64,000 nt of DNA from Clostridioides difficile_A (GCA_945909635.1 OX246690.1:3100001-3164000), one strand, 5' to 3'; shown: positions 18,201 through 27,002, counted from the stretch's first letter. Translations and numbers: made by a program. Notes: a model not told the origin generated them from the letters alone.

Positions 18201-18572
18201 ACTGGATGCTACTACTACATCATTTTTATTAATAAGTGACATTCTAAGCAAAAATTTTTCTTTATTATTAATATCTTTTAGTATACTATTTATATTTTCT
18301 TGTTTTACTCCATCAACTATAATTTTCTTATTTTCATTGGATAAATACTCTTGAATTTCAGCAATTTGAGAAGTCGTTTTTAATGTAATCCCTTTTTGAC
18401 TAAAAAAACTCTTTAAACGTTTTGATTGTATTATTGTAGCTGTTTTAATGTTATTTTTCATCAATTCATTAGAATTTTTAGTAAACTTGTGTATACAAAT
18501 TCCAGCAATAATTATTGATGGAATTATTGAAACCAATATAAGAATAATAAATATTTTTTTTTGTATCTTCAT
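15228..18572 (-). CDS. Membrane sensor diguanylate cyclase (Cache-HAMP-PAS-PAS-GGDEF-GAF-PAS)
   Basis: This 1114-aa protein makes c-di-GMP in response to unknown signals. In order: membrane segment 6-28, extracellular Cache-type sensor about 35-280, membrane segment 287-310, HAMP 311-360, PAS about 370-490, PAS about 500-620, GGDEF about 630-795, GAF about 830-990 and a C-terminal PAS-like segment 1000-1114 with a cysteine-rich CYKAFWGRDEPCDICPM. The active-site motif is intact (GGDEF, 708-712), and an inhibitory RxxD site (RDSD, 699-702) lies just before it. There is no EAL domain. The GAF and PAS after the catalytic domain are unusual. The ATG follows GGGGGAGAA. The gene stands alone; the 236-bp gap upstream shows no clear riboswitch. 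Confidence 0.93.
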   Translation of the reverse strand: MKIQKKIFIILILVSIIPSIIIAGICIHKFTKNSNELMKNNIKTATIIQSKRLKSFFSQKGITLKTTSQIAEIQEYLSNENKKIIVDGVKQENINSILKDINNKEKFLLRMSLINKNDVVVASSDENIINKKALMSGSEFKGLPQDSLKISNINNKKSFYISKRNFVIGYPIWINNEYQGFVSFIVDTDYIKNIINDIPSFNTGKMIVIDSIGNVVANDGKYKYENIIDDENFFKEWDSKNFKNNPDGFISYSEDHIKNIGYYSEVSDGWFILSTVEASEIMKPIDKAIIAVLLFMILIIFFICIISVYVKKHFLNPMGKLLEGIEKIKDGDMSIRFNLDTNNEYAKITTAFNSLIDTMVNNSEELKRINDDLKVLTANIPGGVYKYSCDGNYRFNFVNEGYQNLLGYTKEELELFFENKLLNVIYEDDREIVKDKLERQLKSGNILEVEYRVVHSDGEIRWLLDKGQIVKDKHEHSWVYCVVIDITSSKSAQERLDVSEECYRIVMDQENNIVFEWNLNTDTVNISDKWEKKFGYKPVRNNLIENMLEKEMIYKDDIEKCIELFTRAMDGDNSYNETELRFRKGKNEYIWCKVRLSSIIDKYNQCTRVIGVVADIDKEKRKNDEFKNKAQRDLLTGLYNKITTEDLVRTYLENEGKECRSALFIIDIDDFKGINDNLGHLFGDAVLNDIASKFVNIFRDSDIIGRIGGDEFLILLKNLNSEEILKQKADELMSLFRRSFTGKNKDYKISGSIGIAIYPQHGKNFNELFRSADNSLYVAKDKGKDCYWICESNSQTMDSEIIRTKNFTSVLGGEEDIDEAYKTKSTSKQNLSEYIFRILYESKDVDTAVNFILELVGRSYNVSRAYVFENSDDNTYCSNTFEWCNDGIEPEIENLKEVSYSLIGDYKQYFNERGIFYCKDISTLNGGLYEILEAQGIVSMLQCAILDEGEFSGYVGFDDCNGNRFWTKDEIESLTFISEILSVFLINKHKQDKLIKSYETTKVIMDNLNSWTYVINKNTYELLFINQKTLSIAPNAKINQLCYKAFWGRDEPCDICPMNGLNEEKRSCTIDMYNDNLNVWSSANASYIEWNEEKGACLMCCNDITKYKVNEYKV

Positions 18573-18808
18573 AAGTTCTCCCCCTATTTTTAATAAACAA
18601 TATAAATATAAAATTCTTTAAATATTTACTATTCATTTATTTTACTTATAAAACTTATGTATTTATTCCCCCAGATTAAAACCATATTTACAGATTGCAA
18701 ATTAAAATTATTTATATATTCATTGTATTTTAAATTTTTCTATATTTCAACTAGATAATATCAAATGTTACTGTTTATAATATAATTCTTAAGCAATATA
18801 TAAGATTA

Positions 18809-20674
18809 TTAGTTTATAACTTTTACTTTTCTCTTATCTAATACCATTTTCAGAGAATTTTCAACTGTTTCAATTACATCCTTATAACTTAAATACACAT
18901 TTGCATAGATATAATCTTCATATAAATTGTATTCAGTTACTCTACAATACAATAACTTGCCTCCATCTATTAAGTTACTTAAAATATAATTATCTTTTCT
19001 TGGAACATAGCCTATTACATACCCAGTTTCCCCAACTATTTTAATAGCATTTTCATCATACAAATTATCTTTCTCTCTATTTAGATAATATATCTTACTC
19101 TTTTCTAATTCTTTTTCAAGACATTCTCTATTTCTAAACCTTGAACCAGCAACGGCTACTGAAGTTAAGTATATATCCTTGCCATGTTCATCCACTTTTA
19201 TTTTTTCAATATTTACAAATTCTTTCTTTAAATTATTGCTTTCATATAATAATCTTCTAAGTTCATCCTTCAGCCTTATATTTCTTTCTTTTTCGTAAGC
19301 TTCCTTAACTATTTTCAACTCTTCAAGAGATAATTTTTCTCTGTATCTTTTTAAAATATTTATAGATTCTTTTCTTACTTCATTTATATTTCCAAATATA
19401 CCTTTTAAAGATATATTTTTCCCTTGTGGATATAGTGAATTACTACCTTTAATTACAATAAAAAATAATATATCATCATAATATTCTTGTGTTAATCTAT
19501 CTTTTTCTATATCTTCCATTTTCCCAGTTAAATCATCTAGGTTAAATTTCTTTTCAAAAAAGTTTAATAATTTTAATTTAGAACTCGTCTCTCCTTTTTT
19601 AGATATATACCAATATACTTCAAAATCTCTAATGTCTCTATCCAAATACGGCAACAAATCATCAAAGGATAGATTTATAGCATAAATTTCTGACATTTTT
19701 ATCATATCTTCTGTTTTTCCATTTGCATTTTTTAATGCTTCAAAATATATGTCCTTCCACTTTTCACTAAGTAAGACAGCATTCATTTCTTTCTCGAATT
19801 CGACTTTATCACATTCTATATTTTCATCTTTCAAGACATTTATAGCTATTAAAAAAATTGAATATAAACTTTTAAAGGTAGTTCCATATGTCACTACAAT
19901 TGGTAAAAATTGATTTACTAATATAACTTTATTTCCTATGTATTTAAACTCTACGCTTAATAGATAGTTACATATCAGATGTGCTAAGTTATTTATTTTT
20001 TCTCTATCTAAATCTCTTCTTTCAAGATATTCATATAAATCAATAATAGAAACAATATAATTAATCAATAATCGTTCATATTTTGTATCTTTGTAACCTT
20101 CCTCAATCAAATAGGAATTTATTTTAGAATCCAAAATCTCCATGTTAACAATAGCAAATACTTTTATTGAGCCTGTAGCTTTTTTAGATAAATTAAATAA
20201 ATATGTATTGTAGAATTCTAGTTTCTTAATAGTATTACTCAAATAAAATACATATTCTCCAGATTTAGAGAATGTATCTACAACTTCTCTTATATTTTCC
20301 ACTTCTAAATATTTCTCACTTAAAACTAATCCAAGTTTTACATACTCAGCCTTTTCACTTTTATATATTAATTCTTTAGTTAGCTTACATAACCATTTCT
20401 TATCAATCAGCATTTCTTTTACCAAAGTGTTTATCTTTTTTATAAAAATTTCAAAATAGCAAATTAGAGGTTTAAAATTATTATTCTCCAATAAATAGAT
20501 TTCATTAGATTCACTTTTATACATACTTAAAATTCCATCTACTAGATTGTTTGCAAGCTCTACTTGTTCTCTTAAAGGTATATTTTCATATATACATAAG
20601 TAATTCATTTCAAAGGATTCTTTGTATCCATCATAACCCTCAACTTCTTGCAATTGTTTAAAAATACTGTCCAT
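18809..20674 (-). CDS. HIRAN-domain protein of unknown function
   Basis: This 621-aa protein has residues about 500-610 (LTSVAVAGSRFRNRE through YDENAIKIVGETGYVIGYVPRK and a late YEDYIYANVYL) that match the HIRAN domain, a small beta-barrel that binds DNA 3' ends in HLTF/Rad5 and occurs alone in bacteria. The first 500 residues are helical and acidic-basic mixed, with no helicase, nuclease or membrane signature that I recognise. It may bind damaged or stalled DNA; that is inference. The ATG follows AAGGAGGAT. It is separated from the aro cluster by a terminator, so it is a single-gene unit. Confidence 0.8.
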   Translation of the reverse strand: MDSIFKQLQEVEGYDGYKESFEMNYLCIYENIPLREQVELANNLVDGILSMYKSESNEIYLLENNNFKPLICYFEIFIKKINTLVKEMLIDKKWLCKLTKELIYKSEKAEYVKLGLVLSEKYLEVENIREVVDTFSKSGEYVFYLSNTIKKLEFYNTYLFNLSKKATGSIKVFAIVNMEILDSKINSYLIEEGYKDTKYERLLINYIVSIIDLYEYLERRDLDREKINNLAHLICNYLLSVEFKYIGNKVILVNQFLPIVVTYGTTFKSLYSIFLIAINVLKDENIECDKVEFEKEMNAVLLSEKWKDIYFEALKNANGKTEDMIKMSEIYAINLSFDDLLPYLDRDIRDFEVYWYISKKGETSSKLKLLNFFEKKFNLDDLTGKMEDIEKDRLTQEYYDDILFFIVIKGSNSLYPQGKNISLKGIFGNINEVRKESINILKRYREKLSLEELKIVKEAYEKERNIRLKDELRRLLYESNNLKKEFVNIEKIKVDEHGKDIYLTSVAVAGSRFRNRECLEKELEKSKIYYLNREKDNLYDENAIKIVGETGYVIGYVPRKDNYILSNLIDGGKLLYCRVTEYNLYEDYIYANVYLSYKDVIETVENSLKMVLDKRKVKVIN

Positions 20675-20753
20675 TAAATTATCCTCCTTTACATGATGTA
20701 ATTTATATTGATTATACTACTTATTTCAACAAGTTTACATTTCTACACAAAAA

Positions 20754-20786
20754 AATATTACTAGAATTTGAAATTCTAGTAATATT
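20754..20786 (-). terminator. Terminator of the shikimate-type cluster
   Basis: A perfect 16-bp stem AATATTACTAGAATTT / AAATTCTAGTAATATT with a single-base apex is followed on the minus strand by a T-run (20748-20755). It closes the five-gene unit that ends at 20889. Confidence 0.85.
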
Positions 20787-20888
20787 AGTAAGATTTATTA
20801 TGTAAATGCCTTATATTCTAGCAGTAAATAATACCCTTATTTGTTTAAATGCTAATTTTTTTAATATAAGACTATTATAATGTTAAAT

Positions 20889-21671
20889 TTATCTATCAAA
20901 TTCAGTTAACTTTACAATCATCTCTTCACAAATCTCTTTTATTGTCTTATTATCTGTATTGATAATAATATCTGCAGATGCCATATATTTTGATTCTCGT
21001 TTTTTCATTAGGTCAGATATAAATTCTACATTCATATTATTATTAAGTATCGGTCTTTCATCACTATGTTTAACACGTTGAAGAATAGTTTCTGGGCTTG
21101 CTGTCAATAAGACAACCCTTCCATTTTTTTTCATATATTCTACATTTTTATCTCGGAGTACAATCCCTCCTCCACAGGAAACAACAAGACCTTTCTTTTG
21201 TTGCAAATTTATTAGAGTTTGGCTTTCAAGATTTCTAAAATACTCCTCCCCTAGCTTCTCAAATATTTCAGAAATACTCATACCTTGTTGCTCTACTATA
21301 TATAAATCGGTTTCTACTCTTTCCATCTCTAATAAATGACTCAAGTATGATGATATAGTGCTCTTACCTACACCCATAAATCCAACAAGCATTATATTAT
21401 AAGAAAATAAATTTTTAGCCTGTATCCTCTTACTTGTTTTAACCATATATCTAAAAACATCTATAATTTCATTTTCAAATTTATTACCCTTTAACTTATT
21501 AATTAATGCCACTTCTTTTTTATTTTCATACTCTGATTGTAAAATAGGAAGACCGTTTTCTTTTTTAATATCTATAATATCCTTTATACATTCCATTCTT
21601 TTCTCAAGCAAATTTATAAGCTCATCATCATATAAATCTATTTTTTCTCTTATCTTTTCTATATTTTCCAT
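20889..21671 (-). CDS. Fused chorismate mutase (AroQ type) and shikimate kinase
   Basis: This 260-aa bifunctional protein has residues 1-88 (IEKIREKIDLYDDELINLLEKRM) that match an AroQ-class chorismate mutase helix bundle. Residues about 92-258 are a shikimate kinase with P-loop GFMGVGKST (97-105), the ETD substrate aspartate, CGGGIVLR, and a lid region with ERP. The two activities flank the last steps of the shikimate pathway: the kinase phosphorylates shikimate with ATP, and the mutase turns chorismate into prephenate. As last gene of the cluster it would pull shikimate into aromatic amino acid synthesis. The ATG follows TGAGGTG. Confidence 0.9.
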   Translation of the reverse strand: MENIEKIREKIDLYDDELINLLEKRMECIKDIIDIKKENGLPILQSEYENKKEVALINKLKGNKFENEIIDVFRYMVKTSKRIQAKNLFSYNIMLVGFMGVGKSTISSYLSHLLEMERVETDLYIVEQQGMSISEIFEKLGEEYFRNLESQTLINLQQKKGLVVSCGGGIVLRDKNVEYMKKNGRVVLLTASPETILQRVKHSDERPILNNNMNVEFISDLMKKRESKYMASADIIINTDNKTIKEICEEMIVKLTEFDR

Positions 21672-21734
21672 AGTGACACCTCAGCTTTCAAACTGGACAA
21701 AATTAAAAATCCTTACAGTTATATTATACTAATA

Positions 21735-22952
21735 TTAAACATCATAATCATACACTTTTTCTTTTCCATATCTCATATTTACAAATAAGGCAAGTAAAAT
21801 TCCAACAAAAGTTATAGCCACATTAAATAATACAACATATTTTGGTCCATTTACTCCACCTGATTTTGTAATAATACCTGCTATGTTTAATATAACATAG
21901 TTTGCTATACTCGATGCAATCATAACTATAGACGTTATTTTTCCTTTATTAGTTGGAAACATTTCATTTGCTGTTGATGTGGTTAATTGAAGAACACCAC
22001 CTGCTGCTGAATAACCAATTACAAATCCTCCTAGCATACAAATAGTTGGAGTTTGAACAAAATATACTACTAATAACATAAATAAAGCTATTATAGGATA
22101 TATAACTAGTATTCTTATTGGCTTAATATATTTTTTAATAAGTACAGAAGTTATTAATACTGCACATATTACTCCCATTGAGTAGAAAGACTGAATTTTT
22201 GTAGGGTCAGCCATGCCATATAATTTTCCCAATTCCTGATTGCAATTTAACCATAGTACAAATGTTGATGTACATGTAAAACCAATGCAAACAAGAGCTA
22301 TACTTGTTGGTGTAAATTTCATCTTTTCTGATTTAACTGTTTTTCCTTTATTATCAGTAACATTATTAGCTGGTGGAAATGGTAATATCGCTATCAAAAT
22401 TGCATCTATAACAATAAGAATCGCTGTCACTATAAAAATAACTTTAAATGATATTGAATTTGCTGCGACAAATCCAATTATAAAAGGAAGTAAAAATTGT
22501 GCTAAAGCTATTGTAAATTTAGTAAACATATTAGCTATTGTTCCCAAACTAGCAAATATCTCCATACAAGAAGGAGTTACACAAGTATCTAAAAATGAAT
22601 TTGCTGCTCCCCCAATTATTGCAAATACATATGCTACATAAAAATTTGGTGAAAATACAATTCCAACAAAGAAAATTGCATGTAGAAAATTTCCTATAAG
22701 TCCACTTACTTTTCTTCCATACTTATCTGAAATAGGCCCTGCAAATGGATATGATATAAGTCTACCCAATCCTAATGCGGCAATAACAGCTAAAACAATA
22801 CTTACATCTAATGTACCATCTGATAATGTTTTAGCCCCCCACATTGATGAAAATTCTGGTTTATATTGTCCTAAAATTGAAATTCCGATACCAAGTAAAA
22901 AATATGAAAAATACAATGCTATGGCAGTAGGATAATACTTTTTATTGTTCAT
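21735..22952 (-). CDS. MFS transporter in the shikimate-type cluster
   Basis: This 405-aa major facilitator protein has 12 membrane segments and the typical loop 2-3 motif GPISDKYGRKVSG. The sequence GGAANSFLDTCVTPSC in helix 4-5 and a weaker loop 8-9 are also visible. It lies between aroE and the kinase fusion, 63 nt before the latter. Import of quinate, shikimate or dehydroshikimate is a reasonable guess from context only. The ATG follows AGGAGAAGAA. Confidence 0.82.
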   Translation of the reverse strand: MNNKKYYPTAIALYFSYFLLGIGISILGQYKPEFSSMWGAKTLSDGTLDVSIVLAVIAALGLGRLISYPFAGPISDKYGRKVSGLIGNFLHAIFFVGIVFSPNFYVAYVFAIIGGAANSFLDTCVTPSCMEIFASLGTIANMFTKFTIALAQFLLPFIIGFVAANSISFKVIFIVTAILIVIDAILIAILPFPPANNVTDNKGKTVKSEKMKFTPTSIALVCIGFTCTSTFVLWLNCNQELGKLYGMADPTKIQSFYSMGVICAVLITSVLIKKYIKPIRILVIYPIIALFMLLVVYFVQTPTICMLGGFVIGYSAAGGVLQLTTSTANEMFPTNKGKITSIVMIASSIANYVILNIAGIITKSGGVNGPKYVVLFNVAITFVGILLALFVNMRYGKEKVYDYDV

Positions 22953-22997
22953 AGTTCTTCTCCTATTCTTGTTAATTTATTAACATTTTTATGTACA

Positions 22998-23075
22998 ATA
23001 AACTCATCACCATAATGGGTTTAAAGTATAGTCAAACCTTTAAACCTGACTAGACTGTGATATATAACCCACTAT
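22998..23075 (-). other. Structured intercistronic region between aroE and the MFS gene
   Basis: An outer pairing between CATAATGGGTT and AACCCACTATG (one mismatch) encloses a perfect 9-bp hairpin GGTTTAAAG / CTTTAAACC. No T-run follows in the direction of transcription, so it is not an obvious terminator. It may stabilise or process the polycistronic mRNA. Confidence 0.45.
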
Positions 23076-23091
23076 GACAATTTGTAAATTA

Positions 23092-23955
23092 CTATTTAAA
23101 ACACAATTCCTTAATCTCTTCTACAGGCATTTCTAATCCAGTGTATAGATTAAAGGCTTCTGCTCCTTGATATAATAACATTCCTAATCCGCCAATAGCT
23201 TTACATCCATTAGCTTCTGCATCTTCAATCATTTTTGTTTTCTTTGGATTATAAACAACATCTGTTACTACCAATTCTTTTCTTAAAACACTAACATCTT
23301 TTATATTAGTTTCATTATCATAAGGTTTCATACCAATAAGAGTTGCATTTGTCAATATATCACTTGATTCTATCTCTTCATAAAGCTTTTCTATATCATC
23401 TAAGTCATATAGGTTAACAACACATTCTGGTACTTCTTTTTTTATATTCTCAACTGTTTTTTCTGCTCTTTTATAAAAATCATCCTTAGCATTGAAAATA
23501 GATATTTCTCTTGCACCATCTAATGCACATTGTACCTGTATAGCAGTTGCTGCACCACCAGCACCCATAATTGTAATCTTTTTATCTTTAACTTCTACTC
23601 CATTTTCTTTTAAATTACGAACATAACCTACCCCATCTGTTATATGACCAACTAACTTTCCATCTTCATTTACAATTGTATTACATGCTCCAATTATACG
23701 AGCTGCTGGAGAAAGTTCGTCCATATATTCTGTAACAGCAGATTTACATGGCATAGTTACATTAGCACCCTTTATATTAAAAGTTTTTATTGCCGAAAGT
23801 GCGTCTTTTACCTTATCTACTGTAATATCAAAAGCTAAATATCTATAATCTAAATCTAATTTTTCAAAACTATAGTTATACATCACTGGTGATTTAGAAT
23901 GACCAACTGGTGTACCTATTAATGCAAACAATCCTGTTCTACCTGAAATTTCCAT
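23092..23955 (-). CDS. aroE: Shikimate dehydrogenase (AroE)
   Basis: This 287-aa enzyme has a normal AroE length. The N-terminal substrate domain has GTPVGHSKSPVMYN (shikimate-binding serines), then ANVTMPCK with the catalytic lysine, and NTIVNEDGKLVGHITDG. The Rossmann domain has GAGGAATAIQ. It reduces 3-dehydroshikimate to shikimate with NADPH, or works in reverse in catabolic clusters. It is the third gene of the cluster, 81 nt or more after the flavoenzyme with a strong hairpin in the gap. Whether this is the biosynthetic or a catabolic AroE cannot be read from sequence. Confidence 0.92.
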   Translation of the reverse strand: MEISGRTGLFALIGTPVGHSKSPVMYNYSFEKLDLDYRYLAFDITVDKVKDALSAIKTFNIKGANVTMPCKSAVTEYMDELSPAARIIGACNTIVNEDGKLVGHITDGVGYVRNLKENGVEVKDKKITIMGAGGAATAIQVQCALDGAREISIFNAKDDFYKRAEKTVENIKKEVPECVVNLYDLDDIEKLYEEIESSDILTNATLIGMKPYDNETNIKDVSVLRKELVVTDVVYNPKKTKMIEDAEANGCKAIGGLGMLLYQGAEAFNLYTGLEMPVEEIKELCFK

Positions 23956-23982
23956 AACTATCTTTTCCTCCCAATATTATCA

Positions 23983-24023
23983 TTTTCTTTGCAAATAATC
24001 TATTCAACTATTTGCAAAGAAAA
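23983..24023 (-). other. Perfect 15-bp hairpin between flavoenzyme and aroE genes
   Basis: The arms TTTTCTTTGCAAATA and TATTTGCAAAGAAAA enclose an 11-nt loop. On the minus strand the tail is AAAATGATAA with no T-run, so it is more likely an mRNA-stability or attenuation element than a simple terminator. Confidence 0.55.
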
Positions 24024-24036
24024 ATTTATTTATTAT

Positions 24037-25959
24037 TTATATATTTAATGCTACCTCAAATGCTTCTTTTGTTGCATCTAATGCTCTACGTGCTTTTACT
24101 GCATCTCCAACAACATGAGTTTCTTTTACAAATTGTTTTACAACCTCGCTTAATGGGTCATAATTACGAGAACCCATAGCAAGTACTACTGAGTCAAATC
24201 CTTTTAAATCATGTTCTGTACTATCTGCAAGTAAATAATCAACACCATCATCATAGAATTTAGCGACTTTTGCTCCAGTAACAGTATGTATATTATAATT
24301 TTCAAAATCATTCATAAGGAACTTGCGGTGCTCTGAAATTACATCTGCACCAACTTCTTCTCTAAGCTCAATGACAGTAACCTCATGTTCTTGTTCTCCA
24401 AGGAAAGCTGCTACTTCGCAACCAACCATTCCACCACCGACAACAAGTACTTTTTTCCCACAAGTTTTCTTACCATCAAGAAGATCTACAGCATGTATTA
24501 ATCCTGAGTCATTAATTCCTGGTATAGGAAGTACAAGTGGAGTTGCTCCAGTAGCTATAATAACTGCATCAGGTGATTTTTCTTTTATAAGTTCTACTGT
24601 AGCTTCTGTGTTAGTACATATTTTTACACCATATTGATTACATTTTGAAATGTAACTTCTAACTAAATTAGTGATATCTCCCTTACCTGGAGGATATGCA
24701 GCTAAACGCATTTGACCACCAAGCATTTCAGATTTTTCAACCAAAGTTACATTATGTCCTCTTTTAGCACATATCCATGCTGCAAGCATACCTCCAACGC
24801 CTCCACCAACAACAAGTACTTCTTTACTAATCTCAGCTGATTTAAGTTCTGCTTCATGACCTAATATAGGATTTGCAAGACAGGCTATAGGTTTCCCTTG
24901 GAACATATTTGGTACACATCCTTGCAAGCATGCTATACATGGTATCATTTCATCTAGCTTTCCATTTTTAGCCTTATTAGGCATTCCTGGGTCAGCTAAA
25001 CTTTGTCTACCAAATGCTACTAAATCACATCTACCTTGTCTAACCATTAATTCAGCAAATTGTGGTTCTGTATAACGTCCAACTGTTATTACAGGTATAC
25101 TAACAGCTTTTTTTATTTCTGTGACTAATTCTGCACTGAATCCAGCATGTAAAACTGTAGGAGCCCACATATATTCATCATGTATATGTATACTACGAGA
25201 TACATGAAGTCCATCTACTCCACAATCTTCTAGATATGCTGCTATTACTGAACTGTCATGTACATCAATTCCACCTAAGATATCATCTGTACTATTTATA
25301 CGGCATAATATTGCTAGAGAATCTCCTACCTTTTTACGTATATTTTCAATAATAAGACGAGCTAGTCTCATTCTATTTTCAAAACATCCCCCAAATTCAT
25401 CTACACGCTTATTTGTTCTTGGTGATATAAAGCTACTAACTAAATATCCATGAGCGCAGTGAACCTCAACAGCATCTGCACCAGCTTTTTGTGCACGTAA
25501 TGCAGCATTTCCATAAGATTCTATAAGTTCATATATTTCTTCAGTCGTTATTGCTAATGGTGTGTTACGACCATTCGATGCAGGTATTGCAGATGCAGCT
25601 TTTAATGGATGACCTGCTATTTTTTCATTTCCCTCAGAACCAGCATGTTGTAATTGTATAGATACCTTTGAACCTGCATTATGGCAAGCATCTATTACAT
25701 TTTTAAAACTATCTATTGTACTATCATCATATAAGCAAGGTTTACGAGGACCTCCTTTTGCTTTTTTGTCTACAACACTGGATTCTATTGTTATCAATCC
25801 AAAACCACCTAAAGCACGTTCAAGATAATAAGCCTTAGAGATTTCACTTAAAGTCCCATCTGTATTTGCAAAATTATTTCCCATCGGAGGAACTACAAAA
25901 CGATTTGGAACTGTCATCGAACCAATTTTTATAGGTGTAAACATAGAACTAATCTTCAT
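24037..25959 (-). CDS. Fe-S flavoenzyme, NADH:flavin oxidoreductase/2,4-dienoyl-CoA or enoate reductase type
   Basis: This 640-aa protein starts with an Old-Yellow-Enzyme FMN barrel (about 1-340; HAGSEG, EVHCAHGYLVSSFISP, TVGRYTEPQFAE). A [4Fe-4S] cysteine cluster follows (CIACLQGCVPN...CLANP). The second half is an FAD/NAD(P) module (VVGGGVGGMLAA, VEKSEMLGGQ, VVGGGMVGCEVA). The family reduces C=C bonds of unsaturated acids or CoA esters using NAD(P)H. The ATG at 25959 follows AAAGGAAGGA; the frame extends to a TTG at 25986. It sits between a TIM-barrel enzyme and AroE, so an enone or cyclohexene-carboxylate of the shikimate family is a plausible substrate (inference). Confidence 0.88.
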   Translation of the reverse strand: MKISSMFTPIKIGSMTVPNRFVVPPMGNNFANTDGTLSEISKAYYLERALGGFGLITIESSVVDKKAKGGPRKPCLYDDSTIDSFKNVIDACHNAGSKVSIQLQHAGSEGNEKIAGHPLKAASAIPASNGRNTPLAITTEEIYELIESYGNAALRAQKAGADAVEVHCAHGYLVSSFISPRTNKRVDEFGGCFENRMRLARLIIENIRKKVGDSLAILCRINSTDDILGGIDVHDSSVIAAYLEDCGVDGLHVSRSIHIHDEYMWAPTVLHAGFSAELVTEIKKAVSIPVITVGRYTEPQFAELMVRQGRCDLVAFGRQSLADPGMPNKAKNGKLDEMIPCIACLQGCVPNMFQGKPIACLANPILGHEAELKSAEISKEVLVVGGGVGGMLAAWICAKRGHNVTLVEKSEMLGGQMRLAAYPPGKGDITNLVRSYISKCNQYGVKICTNTEATVELIKEKSPDAVIIATGATPLVLPIPGINDSGLIHAVDLLDGKKTCGKKVLVVGGGMVGCEVAAFLGEQEHEVTVIELREEVGADVISEHRKFLMNDFENYNIHTVTGAKVAKFYDDGVDYLLADSTEHDLKGFDSVVLAMGSRNYDPLSEVVKQFVKETHVVGDAVKARRALDATKEAFEVALNI

Positions 25960-26035
25960 AAGGTTTTCCTTCCTTTCAAGTTTCAATTTAAAATTTTCAT
26001 ATTATAATACTTGTATATTTTTCTATTGTATAGAT

Positions 26036-26884
26036 TTATTTTGGAGATACTTCAGGCCATGCTTTATCTAAAACGTTCTTAGTTGCATTAAACACAGTTT
26101 CAGCAGCAGTTGATAATCCTTTAGATATTAAAGAATCAGATATTACTTCTACCCCTATAACTCTTGGTGATATATTGTGTTCTTTTATTATTTTCACAAA
26201 TTCTTCTGTGTTTCCATATCCCTCACCTGGAGCCAAACGGTCATGTAGTGATTCATCTCTAAGTTTTTCATAAGGAGTTTCTAAAACATCACATACTTGA
26301 ATTGATACTATCTTGTCTGCTGGAACAGGTGCAAGGTCTTTTGCTGTCTGTTTTGCTCTAGCCCAGTGCCAAGTATCTAATATAAGCATTGCATTTTCAC
26401 GATTACATCCCTTAACAACACGCCATGCAGTAGCTAAGTCTGGTACACCACTATATGGCATAAACTCAAGACCTATAATAAGCTCTCCTGCTCTATCACA
26501 TAATTCTCCTAGTGCTTTTATAATTTGTTCTTCTGGTATCATTTCTAATAAACCACAATTTATATGTTTAACATTAAATAAACGAGCCATATGATAAACA
26601 TTTTGTTCTTTTTCTCTTTGAGCCTCTGTTCTATCTTCTTCTGTTCCCCATTGAGTTATATATTCTACTTCTGTAACCTTCATATTATATTCATCAAGAA
26701 TCGCAAGCATTTCTTCATCTGTAACGCCAGCGTGTTTTGCATCTACATAATTTTCAGCTCGTAATCCAATACCATCAAAACCAGCTTCTTTCGCAATACG
26801 TACTCTATCACGGAATGAAACTTCTGTACCTAATGTATAAGAACTAATTGTAATTGGAATATTAAGATTTTTTTGATTATTCAT
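26036..26884 (-). CDS. Sugar phosphate isomerase/epimerase-like TIM-barrel enzyme (AP-endonuclease 2 fold)
   Basis: This 282-aa protein is first in the cluster. The xylose-isomerase-like TIM barrel shows likely metal ligands Glu in IIGLEFMPY, Asp in LILDTWHW, His in DESLHDRLAPGEG and Glu in VIGVEVIS. The same fold includes IolE, hydroxypyruvate isomerase and bacterial 3-dehydroshikimate dehydratases (AsbF/QuiC type). Beside AroE and a kinase for shikimate, a dehydratase or isomerase acting on a dehydroshikimate-like compound is attractive, but specificity cannot be told. The ATG follows GGGGGC at a longish distance. Confidence 0.8.
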   Translation of the reverse strand: MNNQKNLNIPITISSYTLGTEVSFRDRVRIAKEAGFDGIGLRAENYVDAKHAGVTDEEMLAILDEYNMKVTEVEYITQWGTEEDRTEAQREKEQNVYHMARLFNVKHINCGLLEMIPEEQIIKALGELCDRAGELIIGLEFMPYSGVPDLATAWRVVKGCNRENAMLILDTWHWARAKQTAKDLAPVPADKIVSIQVCDVLETPYEKLRDESLHDRLAPGEGYGNTEEFVKIIKEHNISPRVIGVEVISDSLISKGLSTAAETVFNATKNVLDKAWPEVSPK

Positions 26885-26909
26885 GAGTTAAATTTGCCCC
26901 CTTTATTTT

Positions 26910-27002
26910 CTTTAAAAACAATAGTATTTTTGATTTTATATTTTTAATTATCCTACTAGTAGTATTATTTAACTTTAAAAACAAAAGTGTTTTTTGATTT
27001 AT
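26910..27002. repeat. Imperfect 30-bp direct repeat in the LysR/shikimate intergenic region
   Basis: The two copies, at 26910-26939 and 26973-27002, share CTTTAAAAACAA, then AGT and TTTTTGATTT, and lie 63 bp apart. They lie between the cluster start and the LysR gene and could be duplicated operators or a tandem duplication of leader sequence. The remainder of this 412-bp gap (26885-27296) is AT-rich. Confidence 0.5.
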
